DNA from: Quercus robur
Lineage: Eukaryota > Streptophyta > Magnoliopsida > Fagales > Fagaceae
Length of the DNA stretch: 64,000 bases
Reading direction: 5' to 3'
Assembly (NCBI RefSeq): GCF_932294415.1
Contig: NC_065536.1
Span: forward strand, 5,714,974-5,778,973
Position numbers and translations under genes: made by a program. Every line of letters starts with the position of its first letter. Positions within the stretch are counted from its first letter, which is position 1. The notes below the pieces were generated by a model. The model searched no databases, was not told where the DNA came from, and worked only from the letters and a program-made list of their open reading frames with translations. This document shows positions 1-11,540 of the stretch, piece after piece.

Positions 1-121
1 GTTGGCTTAATTTTGTTGTAACACACATGATTTTTAGCAAATATACAACCCACCATAAATGCTTGCCCATCACCATCAATGTACTAACACAATCCCTCGA
101 ATTTAGTAACTTCATAGGGTG

Positions 122-277
122 TTCCACCGCACACCCTTGGTGCGATGGTCACTCCACAAGTATAAGTGCTTGTGGGGTGTGGGGGGTAAGGGCCGGGGTT
201 CAAATCTCTAGGAGGGAGCTTCACACACATATACATTTAGATTAAGCTAGAGTAGAATTCTATCTTGTATCAAAAAA
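122..277 (+). mobile_element. tRNA-derived SINE with 17-bp target duplication
   Basis: A short non-coding insert contains a pol III B-box-like motif (GGTTCAAATCTC near 198) and ends in a short A tail (272-278). It is flanked by direct repeats AGTAACTTCATAGGGTG (105-121) and the same with one mismatch (278-294). The paralogous sequence near 21750-21770 runs straight through the target without the insert, so it is a filled/empty pair. SINE identity is inferred from the B box, A tail and long target duplication. Confidence 0.8.
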
Positions 278-734
278 AGTAACTTCACAGGGTGTCAATC
301 CTTTTAGGGAAACAAACTAAGAAGGATTTGGCTTACCAATTTACCCAAACTATTAATGGGTCAGCACGATGCGCGGATAATGCTGTAAGCTGTTACGTGA
401 GAAAATTATGTAGAATGTTCAAAATATTTTTAAGTAATAACATAAAGTAGTGTTGGGATAATATGAAGAGGTTTTTTTTGTTTAATTAATGATGTAATAC
501 AAAATTAAGGGGATGAAGAATTTAGATTATAGAGTAAAGGTCAAATAAATTAGAAATTAGTTATTATGTGGTGTAACTAAATAAGTTGATTGTTTGTTTA
601 ATCTTGGTTTTTGTTTCTTCAATTCATTGGATTAGTATAGAATTTTTGTAATATCATGTTAATATTTAGTTGGCTTATGGAAATATCATAGAAAATTTAT
701 GATATCACATTTATGTTATTGAATTATGATAGTG

Positions 735-1150
735 GTAAGCTAAACACCCACTGCATGGATAAGCTCACGCCAACCTGTCAATTTGGGATCCAATTCGGGA
801 TTTTCCTTAGAAAAGTACCAAGAAGGAATTGGAATGTAATATCTATTCATACTGATACAAAAGAAAAGGTTCTCTATTGATTCAAACGCTGTGCCTATAG
901 GATAGGGATAGAGAAAGAGGAAAAAAACTGAAGATTTCACATAATACTTGTGATCAAAAAGAAATTTTATTTATTTCGTACCTTTCACTCAATGAGAATA
1001 TGGGCTAGATTCTACAGGATCAAACCTATGGAACTTAATAAGGAATGATGGAAGGGAAAAAAAAAAAAAAAAAAGAGAGGGAAAAAGATTCAAAAAAATA
1101 ATTAAATCAAAATAAAGTAGAAGAGCCCATATTCCAAATGAGTGAAAATC
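735..1150. other. probable plastid-DNA insertion (NUPT)
   Basis: This stretch reads like plastid non-coding sequence: the segment from the CACCCACTGCATGGATAAGC motif, through the GGATCCAATTCGGGATTTTC motif, to the part near 1120-1140 followed by the ATTCCAAATGAGTG motif. I recall similar text from angiosperm plastid intron/spacer DNA, possibly the trnK/matK area, but cannot verify the locus. Small differences and a poly-A expansion at 1058-1074 fit an old nuclear copy. No open plastid gene is present. Confidence 0.5.
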
Positions 1151-1223
1151 AAAATAGTAATATCCTACTAATACATGCACACTCCTAGTACATATATCTG
1201 ATGCATGAGATATTTTCTCCCTA

Positions 1224-2022
1224 TGTCACAACTTATTTATGTACATGAGAACATAAAAGAATAGCTCACAGTGAGAGCTCAAAAGAGAATGGACCTTGAA
1301 ATGAGACGGTAGAGAAAGAAAAAGTGCCTAAAACACACATGCAAGCTAAGTTACAAGGCCGTCCAAGGTGGCCTAATTCCTCTGGCTTATGCATTTAACA
1401 ATGGAGAAAACTCAAGTTTTCTTTATTGTGTCTAGTTCATTGCTTTGGCTCGTCACCTTTGTAACCAATGTGTATACCACTGTTTTCCCCTTCTAATACT
1501 GCCACTGTAGTTACTCCTCGTGATTTCTATCATTTCTTTAAGGAACGTGTTCGACTGGGATCCTGCTGACGTATTTCAAAGTATTGTGATTTTTCAGTCA
1601 CATGCTTCGGAGAAGTTATCCTCCGTAAGCAAATTCAAGTGAAATTATCCTCAGCGAGTATAGTTGGTCTGAACTAAGCTCTTTGGTATGATTATTGACT
1701 CGTTGGGACTTGTAATGACCCCACCCCACCTGTGTAGATATTGTCCGCTTTAGGGCCTCATACCCTTCACGGATTTGTTCTCCCCCAAAGCACACAGCAG
1801 TGGGGGAAAAGGCCTCTACACATTGAAGAGAGGTCATTCCTTATAAATACATTTCCATGTGCTTTCCTAGGCGATATGGGATTCCATAGAATGTAAGACC
1901 CCTCCTTTTTGGGTCACTACAGGACTAGCTTGAGTAGGCCTCTTTTCTCTATCGGGCCTTCTCTATTTTTCATTGGGCCTTTAGCTAACGGCCTAATATT
2001 GGTAGGACAATTTATTACCCCG
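1224..2022. mobile_element. solo LTR-like element, block A copy (interrupted)
   Basis: It starts TGTCACAACTTATTT and ends near TTTATTACCCC. It is homologous to the element at 15874-16594. A TRIM solo LTR is nested inside it. Its left flank differs from that of the block B copy and instead matches the sequence at about 22860-22895, so this LTR sits at a junction between duplicated blocks. Orientation was not assigned because no internal region is present. Confidence 0.55.
1711..1921 (-). mobile_element. TRIM solo LTR, target duplication GGACT
   Basis: This 211-bp LTR (TGTAATGACC to GGGTCACTACA) is the reverse complement of the LTRs of the intact TRIM at 8129-8620. It is bounded by perfect 5-bp repeats GGACT (1706-1710 and 1922-1926). 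The paralogous site near 16485-16495 lacks it. It is therefore a solo LTR left by recombination of a TRIM that inserted into the older LTR-like element. Confidence 0.85.
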
Positions 2023-2102
2023 CATGCATCATGGGAATATGCAACTCCCCACTCACATTGGAGTGGGCTCCATAAGTGTAGGATAGACCCTATACAAGTG
2101 GG

Positions 2103-2257
2103 AAAATTATTGAATACTCCGAGAGTATCATAAATGCGTATTCCTTCCTCTCACATGAATTGTAGGTCCTACCATAAATCTAATTAGTGAGACCCATAGT
2201 TATGTGAGAAGAAGGAGTACGCATTTATGGTACTCCTAGAATATCCAATAATTACCC
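2103..2257. mobile_element. Mutator-type MITE with long terminal inverted repeats
   Basis: The insert has about 45-bp imperfect terminal inverted repeats (start AAAATTATTGAATACTCC; reverse complement of the end GGGTAATTATTGGATATTC). Both arms carry an ATAAATGCGTA motif. Direct repeats ATACAAGTGGG flank it (2092-2102 and 2258-2268). Block B has a single copy of the target near 16664-16674, so this is a filled/empty pair. A 9-11 bp target duplication with long inverted repeats suggests a Mutator-like MITE. Confidence 0.75.
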
Positions 2258-2508
2258 ATACAAGTGGGTTGTTATATATCTTGCTAATGAAAAATACCGC
2301 CTCTCTACTTAACAAGAAAGCAGCGCGTGAGACGGGTTCATACAAGATTTTTCCCTACTTAACAATTTCTAGAGTCCGAGAAAATTAATATTTGGTACAA
2401 CAGCAGCAGCCAATATCCTGCTCTATGAACTATTTCATAACAGAGAAATTTATAACCATGAAGGTAGCATGGCCTAATAATGTTAGGCACTGGCCACTAA
2501 AAATGTAA

Positions 2509-2636
2509 CTTTCTGCAAGCATTGCAGAACCCTCTTCAAACAACTCCTCCACAACCCCAACAGCAGAAAGCTTCTTTGTTGATTTGTTTATAAAATTCTG
2601 AGCTTTCTTCCCAAAGAGTAGAGAGCGGAGCATATT
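2509..2636 (-). pseudogene. PP2C exon 6 fragment (block A)
   Basis: The reverse strand encodes the end of exon 6 of the PP2C at 24539-26929: an N-M-L-R-S-L-L-F-G-K-K start and a V-V-E-E-L-F-E-E-G-S-A-M-L-A-E end. The homology stops inside the exon at codon NMLR, the same breakpoint as in block B. The splice donor that follows GAAAG in the intact gene (gtac) is ttac here, so the copy could not splice even if transcribed. No upstream PP2C exons follow; WAK-block sequence takes over. Confidence 0.85.
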
Positions 2637-3234
2637 ATATGACACAGACCACTTTAAGAAATGGGGGAGGCAACTAAAAACTCTATACAAGGAAAGTGGG
2701 ATTGGGATCTCATATTCTCATGTTATCTTAAATCCCACTTTTTTTTTTTTTTTTTTACATGTGTCATCTGATAGCCATTAACTGTGGTGGGGACTGATTG
2801 GCCAACTTTCTTAGAGCACTTTTGTACTAGCTTAGTCATCCTCTTTCATAAATTTTGATCAAGACTTTTATAAGGTTGGTTTTCATTTGATATCCTGTCC
2901 CAATATGATATTTCTGTTTCAGGTTTCATAAGGGTTGAAGTGGAAATCATGGTCCATTTAGTGGTGACCTTAAAGATGTTGGACACCATTTTCTTGACCT
3001 TGTTGATTATGTGACTCTTTGTGTTGGCCCAAATGATAAGTCTTTTTTAACCTGTAAAAGGATTGTTCTTATTTTAAACATCTCCTTTCTTTTTCCATAG
3101 TCATGTTTGTCGACTTATCATTGGCTCTAGTTAAATGGCAGGTACAGCATGTCTAGTTTTGTATTCACCGACTCTACTCATCATTGTTGTATGGGCTAGT
3201 GTAAAATTGTAGGCCAAAATTTTCTTTAGATGTT

Positions 3235-3565
3235 GTTGTATCTTAGGTTCTTTAATCAAATTCAATTATGTGGTTATATTGACCAATATAGTACAAGCAA
3301 TATATTATTTTTTCTAAGAATGAATAAATTCAACTATGTGATTTATTAACCAATATAAACATATGATTAAATTTAATTGAGAATTTAAAGATACAATGAT
3401 GTTGTATCTTAGGTTCTTCAATCAAATTCAATTATGTGGTTGAATTGACCAAAGTGCAAGCAATGTATTATTTTTTTCAAGAATGAATAAATTCAACCAT
3501 GTGATTTATTAACCAATGTAAACACATGATTAAATTTAATTGTGAACTTAAAGATACAATACTAA
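3235..3565. repeat. 166-bp tandem duplication, two copies
   Basis: The segment beginning GTTGTATCTTAGGTTCTT is repeated with a 166-bp offset (TCTTAGGTTC at 3241 and at 3407), with scattered differences. Block B has only one copy (about 17570-17735), so the duplication is specific to block A. Confidence 0.75.
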
Positions 3566-3936
3566 AGAATTGTGCGTAAGTGAGTAGAACAGCTAACTTG
3601 TTTGCTTCAAATGCCACGTTGAACTTGGTAATTATTTTATCATCTCTATGAGTGGGGGAGTTGTATATTCAAAGCAGCTCTCAGTCTCTCCAATAAAAGC
3701 TGGAGGGGCACGCGTCTTACCACTCATAGGACAGGTAGTAATGCACTTCCTTTGGATTTCAAGATTTATGGGTTTCAATAGTGTACTACTTGATATTTTT
3801 ATATTTTAATGGTCCCCCAAAGGTTTACTTTGGACTGCCCTTTGTGAATTTCTATACATAGACACTTTCCTCTTTGAACTTCTTACTTCCCTTAAGTGTT
3901 TTCCCTATAGTCTTGACAGTGAATACTTTAGTGAGG

Positions 3937-4551
3937 ATGGTTATGATGTTTCTTTTTCTCATTTTAGGAACCCATGTGTTAGAAGCATACAATACTTGCC
4001 CTACCTGTGGCAGCATTGATGTTCCATACCCTCTTAGCACTGATGACAACTGTGGAGACCCTAGGTATAAAGTCTACTGCAACAATGGCATTCTTGAGTT
4101 CTTGTCAGCTGCAGGGTTTTCCTACAAGATCCTTAGTATTAATCCAAGTGCTTATAAGCTCATTATAAGCCCACCCCCAATACAGAAAGGCACATGTTAT
4201 TCTTCCGATTTCAGTTCAGAAGGTTTAAAGCTTGATGAGAACTTGCCCTTCAACATATCAACTCATAACACTGTCATGTTGTTTAATTGTTCTGACCACA
4301 TTCTTTTCTCACCCTTGAATTGTTCTTCAATCAGCTTTTGTAGGCAGTTTGAGGACAATGTGGAGGAGGGAATTGGGTGTAAGAATACCCTTTGCTGCCA
4401 TTACTTGAAAGATTCTGCCATGACTTCACATATGATTAGGATCCGGGCGGTAGGGTGCACTGCTTATACTTCAATGGTGAATATGAAGCCTGGATCTTCC
4501 TTTGATTCATGGACCTATGGTATTGAGCTGCAATGGGTGCCCCCCAATTGA
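3937..4551 (+). CDS. secreted WAK-type galacturonan-binding ectodomain protein
   Basis: One uninterrupted reading frame gives 204 aa from Met at 3937. An upstream in-frame Met at 3874 exists, but 3937 yields a compact signal peptide (MVMMFLFLILGTHVLEA) just before the mature start. The mature part has the cysteine pattern of the galacturonan-binding domain of wall-associated-kinase-like proteins: C-P-T-C-G-S, V-P-Y-P-L-S, C-G-D, then K-V-Y-C, G-T-C, F-N-C-S, P-L-N-C-S, and a closing I-E-L-Q-W. Several N-x-S/T sites are visible. In the family this domain lies outside the cell and usually precedes a transmembrane helix and kinase domain. Here the frame stops right after QWVPPN, and no helix or kinase is recognisable downstream before 7 kb. 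It may be a stand-alone secreted protein or exon 1 of a gene whose kinase part was lost; a GT donor-like site lies near 4576. Whether it is expressed is unknown. Confidence 0.7.
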   Translation: MVMMFLFLILGTHVLEAYNTCPTCGSIDVPYPLSTDDNCGDPRYKVYCNNGILEFLSAAGFSYKILSINPSAYKLIISPPPIQKGTCYSSDFSSEGLKLDENLPFNISTHNTVMLFNCSDHILFSPLNCSSISFCRQFEDNVEEGIGCKNTLCCHYLKDSAMTSHMIRIRAVGCTAYTSMVNMKPGSSFDSWTYGIELQWVPPN

Positions 4552-4559
4552 GTTTGGCT

Positions 4560-7500
4560 ATAAGGCCTTGAGAAGGTATGCTGTGCATCTGACATATATA
4601 TCATTTCTCTTACATACATGTGGGCTCTTCACAACATGAAACTCACATATTATGAGAGAATATGTATACATGAGATGCATGGAAAAATTATTGATTCGGC
4701 CACATACCTACTAAACATAGTAAGAATTGTGCCAAAAAATAAGGCTGTTGGTATTTCAATTCTATGCTTTTATTGTCATAGTATTAGTGGACCAGTGTTT
4801 TCTAGTTAGATTTTGTGGTTCATGATTGATCACAAGTCACATAAAAGTGGGAAATTGGGGAGCCAAAAACCTAGTATTACGTTGGCTTTTGCAATTATGT
4901 AGTGTTTGATGTGTTACCTATTGTGTCTCTTTCACGTGGACTTTTTGCTTCTTTCGGCTTGCTCTCTATAGTATGGATTTTCTTGTCTTGCTTTTTTTAA
5001 TGTTGGTAGTCAAATAAAGTACTATTTCCTTCATAACTCCTCGTGTACTTTTTAATTATAATATCAGTGTACATTAGATGATCGATGAGCTAATTCACTC
5101 CCAACAATGCAGTTATATTTGTATAAGAGAAAATCTTGTTACATATTTCGTTGACACCTTCTTTAAAGTCATGTTTTGAAAACATTATTTTAGTCAAAAT
5201 TAGGAAGTAGTGAAATTATTTTTTGAAAACATGAGTTCACAATTTTCAAAACACAATTTCAGCTCACGCGATAATGTGTGTACTGAGTGTGCAATTGTAA
5301 TTGTGTGATAACCATTACCCTTTGCAGAGCTATAGTTTTGGTCTACTATATTTGTCATAGTTTCAATTTCGTTTTTATATAATTAACTATTTCAATATTA
5401 TTTATCATCCGGCAAAATAAAATGCTTGGAGATTTAAGGGAGAAAGAGCGAGCTTTCTAGTAGAATTAGTATCTCCCCATGCACAAAGTGTTTGGAGGTC
5501 TAAGGGGGAAAATGGTTCAAACTAGCTATGGGATTAACATCATATTGTAATTATCTCTAAAAAGATAAAACCTGCAAAACAAAATCAATTTTATTCTTAA
5601 TCGTTGTGAAGAGCAAATCCCCATTGAGTTGGCAAGAAATATGGTTTGATGTGAAAACATTTTCCTAATGCCATGCGCCAAAGATAAATACATATATAAA
5701 TAAATAATGAACAAATTTGATTGCTTTCAAGAGCGAACATGCAGGAATATTTTCCTCAATTTTCCCTCTAATGTTACTTGGGGTTACAGAAAGGATTCTA
5801 AAGTTTACAAATTGATTCCAAAAAAAATATAACCATGTCAACAAAATATGTAACACATATGTGCTGAAATGGAGCAATTTTCAAGTTAAACAATTGTAAA
5901 GTTTTTCCCCCTCTAAATAGTAAATTCCTTTCCACTCTCCCAAGAGTTCTGCGAGTGTACTTTTATTTCCTCTTATTCCGGTCATTTTCAATTAACTTTT
6001 TGTTAGAAAATACTTTCCCTATAATAAATAATATTCAGCAATAATAAAGAGGAAAGTTATATTGCATTTATCAAACTCAAAATCTATTCAACCTCGGCAA
6101 CGTTATGATTAATTTTTCATAAGTATATTGAATAGTTACAGGCTTACAGCTAAACCATTCGTATGCCAAAGTAATGCTTAATAAGTTTGCTGATGACCAG
6201 TAAAAATTCTACTAATTCCATGATGGAGCCCTTACTCTGTCACTGCAGGAATTTACTCCTCCAAATCAAGCACAAATGACTACCCCATGTCTTTAGAAAA
6301 GCAAACTAATGTGTAGATGCATTGGCGAAACAGAAATCTCATTGCAAACTAATAATATTATTTTGTATGACATTCTACTGCCTGTGGTGGTTAATCTGCG
6401 ACTTTTCACAAGGCTGAGCTCTTTTGCTCTAAAACTGTTTATGTTTAATGTTATTCTCCTTAATTATTATATATATTAAATCAGGAAATTCAATCATCTA
6501 ACCAATTACTCATCGTTCCATGTGAAATACTCTCATATTTTTGCAAAGAAAGCGCACATATCTACCATAGATGACATGTCAATGATATTAATCAAAGAAA
6601 AACCCAAATTTGATTTTTTTTTTTTTTTTTCATGATTTCATGTAATGAAAACTTGAAATGCATGTTGGAATTTTGATGAATGATGACTTAACATATGATC
6701 TCATGAGCTAAAGTTGCCGCTACAAAAGTTTTCAGAGTAATATATTTAGTTTTAAAAATAATATGACTTTTAAGACTAATTCATAAGCTTTTAGAAAAAC
6801 CAATTATCTTTTAAGAATTAGTTTTTTTTCTGTTTCAGAAAATAACATCCACATATTATGATCAAGTACATCTCATCTTAATTTAAAATTTGCACAAATT
6901 CTTCATTAATAGAACCAAAAGCTACAAACTCTTCCATGCATCAATTGAGCCAAATAAACGGTTGGAAGTCTAAGGAGGTGTAGTCGTCAAAACTAGGTGA
7001 ATGAGTGAGTGCAAAAGAAAAAGAAAAATATCGGAATATTGCTGAATGGAATATTTTTACTTTTTTTATAATGAAAATGGGGAGTGTATTTGGAATTTTT
7101 TGGTAATAATGGACATTCGCACAACAGTTTTTTTTTTTTTTTTTAATGGATATTCCCACAAAAATTTTAAGTACGGTGTCTCATGATTTTAAACCATAGA
7201 AAACTTTTCGTCTAAATTTACACCTTCTTTGGACTCTCTTATTTAACCACTAGATCATGGACCTCTTCATTTTTATACTCCCGTTGAAAAAATTTGGATA
7301 CAAGTTTCATCAACTCTAAACTAGCCTTTTAAGCATATATTCCAAAAAATTATTTTATCTACAAATGCAAAAATCCCATAACACCTCTAAGTATTGTTGT
7401 GATTGAAGAATGCATCAACCTTGAATTATGATAATTGAAATTTATTAACATTTACATTTAAATAAATAAAAAAGAGAGCCTCTAAGCATACATGCACGTG
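4560..7500. other. AT-rich intergenic tail of block A
   Basis: No convincing gene is present. About 4560-6190 aligns in order with 18760-21330 of block B, including the CTAAACATAGTAAG site that is empty here. The rest is AT-rich DNA with homopolymer runs. Confidence 0.6.
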
Positions 7501-7523
7501 AGCACGTGGTTTGAGGCTGCTAC

Positions 7524-7700
7524 CAGGGGTGGCGCTATGTATGATTCAGGGTGGTCACAAGACCACCCTGACCTTGGGAATTTTTTTAATACCTTAAAAA
7601 ATAAATTTTAAATTAATATGGGTTGTTGACCAACCTAGAAAAAAAACTTGAGCATCCTAAATAAAAATTTGTGTCTATTAAAAATAAATTTTAACCTCTC
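7524..7700. mobile_element. truncated relative of the hAT-like element at 34369
   Basis: The start, AGGGGTGGCGCTATG followed by a GGTGGTCACA..CACCCTGACC stretch, matches the inverted terminal part of the element ending at 35193 (reverse complement TAGGGGCGGCTCTAC, then GTCACAGGAACACCTTGACC). Only one terminus is recognisable, so it is a fragment. Confidence 0.45.
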
Positions 7701-7740
7701 CAAAATTTTGGTCCGTTAAAGATTGAACCAAAAAATTGTG

Positions 7741-7896
7741 AAAAATGCTATATTCACAACATTTTCACAACAAATCCTAAGTAGTAGGTTGTTACCGGTG
7801 AACAAAAAAACAATTTTAGTGATATGTAAATTAGAACCAATAACAATTGTCAACTAGGATTTGTTGTGAAAATTTTGTGGAAATAAAATTTCTCAA
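7741..7896. mobile_element. foldback MITE
   Basis: The two ends are inverted copies: left arm TTCACAACATTTTCACAACA then AATCCTA, right arm TAGGATT then TGTTGTGAAAATTTTGTGGA. This gives arms of at least 30 bp around a short centre. A related element lies at 56144-56296. No coding capacity. Target duplication not clear. Confidence 0.6.
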
Positions 7897-8128
7897 ATTC
7901 TATCCAAACAAATAAATTAGCCTAAAAGATCAAATCAAATGTTTAATTGTGATATTTTAAATTATTTTTTCAAAAGATGTATTTTTAAATTGCTATATTT
8001 ATATATAAAAAATGCATATTTTCCAATAGCTAGTTGGTTAATGCTTACTTTAGTCTTTCATGAGAATGTCATACACGCCTCTACAATGGCATTATGCCAC
8101 TAGTTAAATAAGAAAAATATACAAAGAT

Positions 8129-8620
8129 TGTAGTGACCCAAAGGGGGGTCTTGCAATCCACGGAATCCCACATCGCCTAGGGAAGCACATGGGGATGTGC
8201 TTATAAGGAGTGACCTTCCTTTAATGTGTAGAGGCCTTTTACCTCACTGCTGTGTGCTTTGAGGGAGAACAAAACCGTGAGAGGTATGGACCCCAAAGCG
8301 GACAATATCTACACAGTTGGGGCGAGGTCGTTACAGATGGTATCAGAGCCATGCTCTAGTCGGAAATGTGGGTCCCACACGCGAGAAAGTGTGTGCTCAT
8401 AAGGGGGGTGGATTGTAGTGACCTAAAGGGGGGTCTTGCAATCCATGGAATCCCACATCGCCTAGGGAAGCACATGAGAATGTGCTTATAAGGAGTGACC
8501 TTCCTTTAATGTGTAGAGGCCTTTTCCCCCACTGATGTGTGCTTTAAGAGAGAACAAAACTGTGAGGAGTATAAGCCCTAAAGTGGACAATATCTACACA
8601 GTTGAGGCGGGGTCGTTACA
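8129..8620 (+). mobile_element. complete TRIM retrotransposon, target duplication AAGAT
   Basis: Two 207-bp LTRs (8129-8335 and 8414-8620; TGTAGTGACC to GTCGTTACA) flank a 78-bp interior. The interior begins GATGGTATCAGAGCCATG, containing the initiator-methionine tRNA primer-binding site TGGTATCAGAGC, and ends in a purine tract (AAGGGGGGTGGA) before the second LTR. Perfect 5-bp repeats AAGAT flank the element (8124-8128 and 8621-8625). It has no coding capacity, so it is a terminal-repeat retrotransposon in miniature, mobilised in trans. Confidence 0.92.
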
Positions 8621-9303
8621 AAGATCGTGTAGGGATAAGAATAAGAAGACAATATTTACATATTTTAAACAAATAAAAAGTTCAGCAAATGTTAAGTTTG
8701 ATGATGAACTAAATTTCTAGATATTGTTGATACTTACATGTAATTATATACACTTTAAAAAATTATTAAACTCCAAACTATTTAGACGAAGACAACAACT
8801 ACAAACCATTAAAATGCACAACTTGAATATGTCAAGGAAGTGTACAAGCGTTAGTAATGAGATACATCGAACATGTATAGTGATAGGTAGTAATCAAATG
8901 CACATGGATCATTGCACATGCGTTTGTACTGTTAGACATAACCAGACACCCACAAGTAACTATAACATACTAGCATGCTTGATGTGTTACATCACACCTA
9001 TTCATATGCATGTAAATAATTATACAAACTTTTGCAATAGTCAGTTTGATGCGTAATGGCAAATCAACTATACAAACGGTTGTACTAGCCTTTTTGAATT
9101 GTCATATCTAGCCAATTCAATACATCCAAATGAACCAGAATGATGACAAAGACTTTTTTACTATCCAACTTTAACAGATAGAGACAAACAACTAATACTA
9201 TGAATTCAATGAGGATAAATGTGATGATACACTGCCCTTCAATTACTAATGGTTTTAATCCTATATATATGTATATGCAGGTCATCTCCATAAACCACAC
9301 TAC

Positions 9304-9874
9304 TAGGCCTGTCCATGGGTCAGTTCGGATCGGGTTTGGGCTTAACTTGCATTCGACTTGACCAAATTAGATGGAACAACCATCAACCGACTACCGACTG
9401 AGAGGATGATTGGATCGGGTTGGTCGAAGCTTCACCAGATGTCAGGGGAATCAGTCAGGGTCAAAAATTTGGAAAATGGCAAGAATCTAGTGAGAAAAAG
9501 TTGAAAAACGGTCGAAATCTAGCGAAACAAAGGTGAAAAAATGTCGAAATTTGGTGATCTTGCCAAATCCAGCAAGATCTTAGTCATTTTCAGCAAGATC
9601 TCGGCTAGATTTGGCGAATCTCTCGCCAGATCTAGTCAAGATCTAACCAAAAAATAACCCAAATCTCATTGGATCTATCACATCTCGGTGGAAAAACATA
9701 TGGGTCGGTCGGTTCGAGTTGCTCAAGTTTGAGAGGAGGAGAACCAACATCTAACCACCTTTCTCAATTTTTGGAAAAATAAACATGTTGCCAACCGCCA
9801 GAGAAGTTGGTTCGATCAGTTGCAAGTTAGGTTTAGTCAGTGGTGGCGAGTGGGTGGGTGCACAGATAGCCCTA
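9304..9874. mobile_element. degraded hAT MITE, relative of 12844-13410
   Basis: It begins TAGGCCTGTCCATGGGTC and ends TGCACAGATAGCCCTA, a decayed version of the TAGGGCTGTCCA termini seen at 12844-13410. The flanks CACACTAC (9296-9303) and CACATTGC (9875-9882) agree at 6 of 8 positions, as for an old 8-bp target duplication. The interior shares the repeated AATCT.GCGA/GATCT.GC motifs of the better-preserved copy. Confidence 0.65.
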
Positions 9875-9879
9875 CACAT

Positions 9880-11540
9880 TGCCCTTCACTCACTCATAAC
9901 ACACTACAACTCACTCACTTGTAAACCACACTGCCATTCACACCTTACAATGCTTATATGCAATTGGCTACTACCTTGTTTTCCTAATAACTATGCAAGG
10001 GTGAGAAATTCTGATGTAAACGCATACTATGCCGAACTGTGGCGTGAGTGAAAGTTAGCATGAACAAGTCAAATGCTTTGCACAATGATGTCATATTTCC
10101 TGGAGCACCTTTGGTGGACCGTATCTCACTTACCAAGCCGAGGCGCAATGTCGATGAATGAAGACGTGCAGTCCACTGAATATGCAAGGAGAACAAGTTG
10201 ATGTTACTCCGTAGGTCCAGATATTACATATTGTAGCTTGTAGAAGAGCTCGCGATAGCCACCAATAGGCAACTCACACCTCGTGAGCAAAACAGCAACT
10301 TAAACTACGAATCGTACCTATCGGAATGAATGAGTTGTTCATACCTATCAGTGAAGGAGCTATTGATGCGTCATTATGTCAATTTCATTTTGCACCATTT
10401 GTGTTTAGTGTACATCTTATGTAATGTTTAGCTTTATTTATGTGGAGTGTGTAACTTGTGTTATGTTTAAGGTTTTTTTTTTTTTTTTTTTGGTAACTCG
10501 CTATCTTATGTTATGTGTAACTTTATGTCAATACCATTTATGTTAAGTTTCTAATTTATATTATGTGTGAGTTAATGGTCTTATTGTTAATGTTTAATAT
10601 GTCGTACATGCATATTTACGGAATCACAAGTATGAATTTTTTTCGTTCGTATGTTATGCATCTAATGATGTGGTATCTAGTGTTTAACATGTCATCAACG
10701 ATATTAGTAATTCCTAAATATTTGTTACAAATTAATACTATAAGATATAAATAATAAGATGCGTATTTGTTCCAAACATAATAACGTTTACATTGTCCCC
10801 TTAAATAGATACAATAGTGACATATATCGTGCTAATAGAACAATAGTTCATCATAAATATAAAACTACAACATAACAATTGCGACCACAGTTTATCCCAT
10901 AATTACCCTTCATCTAACATATCTGACATCTCCACGTCCGACTGGTGAATGGCATCTACAAGAAGTGATTGCATTTAGCATGCTTGGTTGTATAACTGCA
11001 ACTCAACTAATTCACAAGTCTCGACCTGTGTCCAATATCAATTTAGGAATATCTTCATTCGATCGCTTTCATCTCTGATACGGTTTAATGCCTATGAAGT
11101 CCATTTATAGTGTCTATTGGCATTTGAGTTGCACATCGATGAGGCACTAACAAGTGACAATTGATAACCGACTAACTCCTCATGAAACATTTCTTGTTGT
11201 TGAACAAACCAAGCCCACTCCTGCCTCATTGTGTTGTGAACTCGTCTACTATTTTGCAAATTGGGATCAATCGGATAATTGAACTCATCTTTCAGTACCC
11301 AATGACGACCTATAGCTCTAAATACGTCATTGAGCTTGTAAATTGAATAATCAAGTGTCATTTGCCTGCAATGACATATCAATTGCAATAGTTCGTAAAT
11401 AATTTAAATTTGCATAAATGGTTAATAGTACAACATTAAAGTTTACATAACGTATAGTTTCACTAAATACCGTCTCTGCACAAAGTTGCATAATCTGGTC
11501 TATCATATAGATATTCATAATAAAAAGCTTCACAAATTTA
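9880..11540. other. unresolved, possibly transposon-derived coding remnants
   Basis: No gene can be assembled. On the minus strand, 11092-11388 has an exon-like frame after a plausible splice acceptor (ATTGCAG near 11367), containing the string H-W-V-L-K-D-E-F-N-Y-P-I-D-P-N. It ends in a natural stop. I do not recognise the family. A plant mobile-domain or transposase remnant is a guess. Confidence 0.25.

Noticed and set aside
8338..8349. tRNA-like motif TGGTATCAGAGC as a tRNA gene
   Set aside because: It is the retroelement primer-binding site, complementary to a tRNA end, with no cloverleaf around it.
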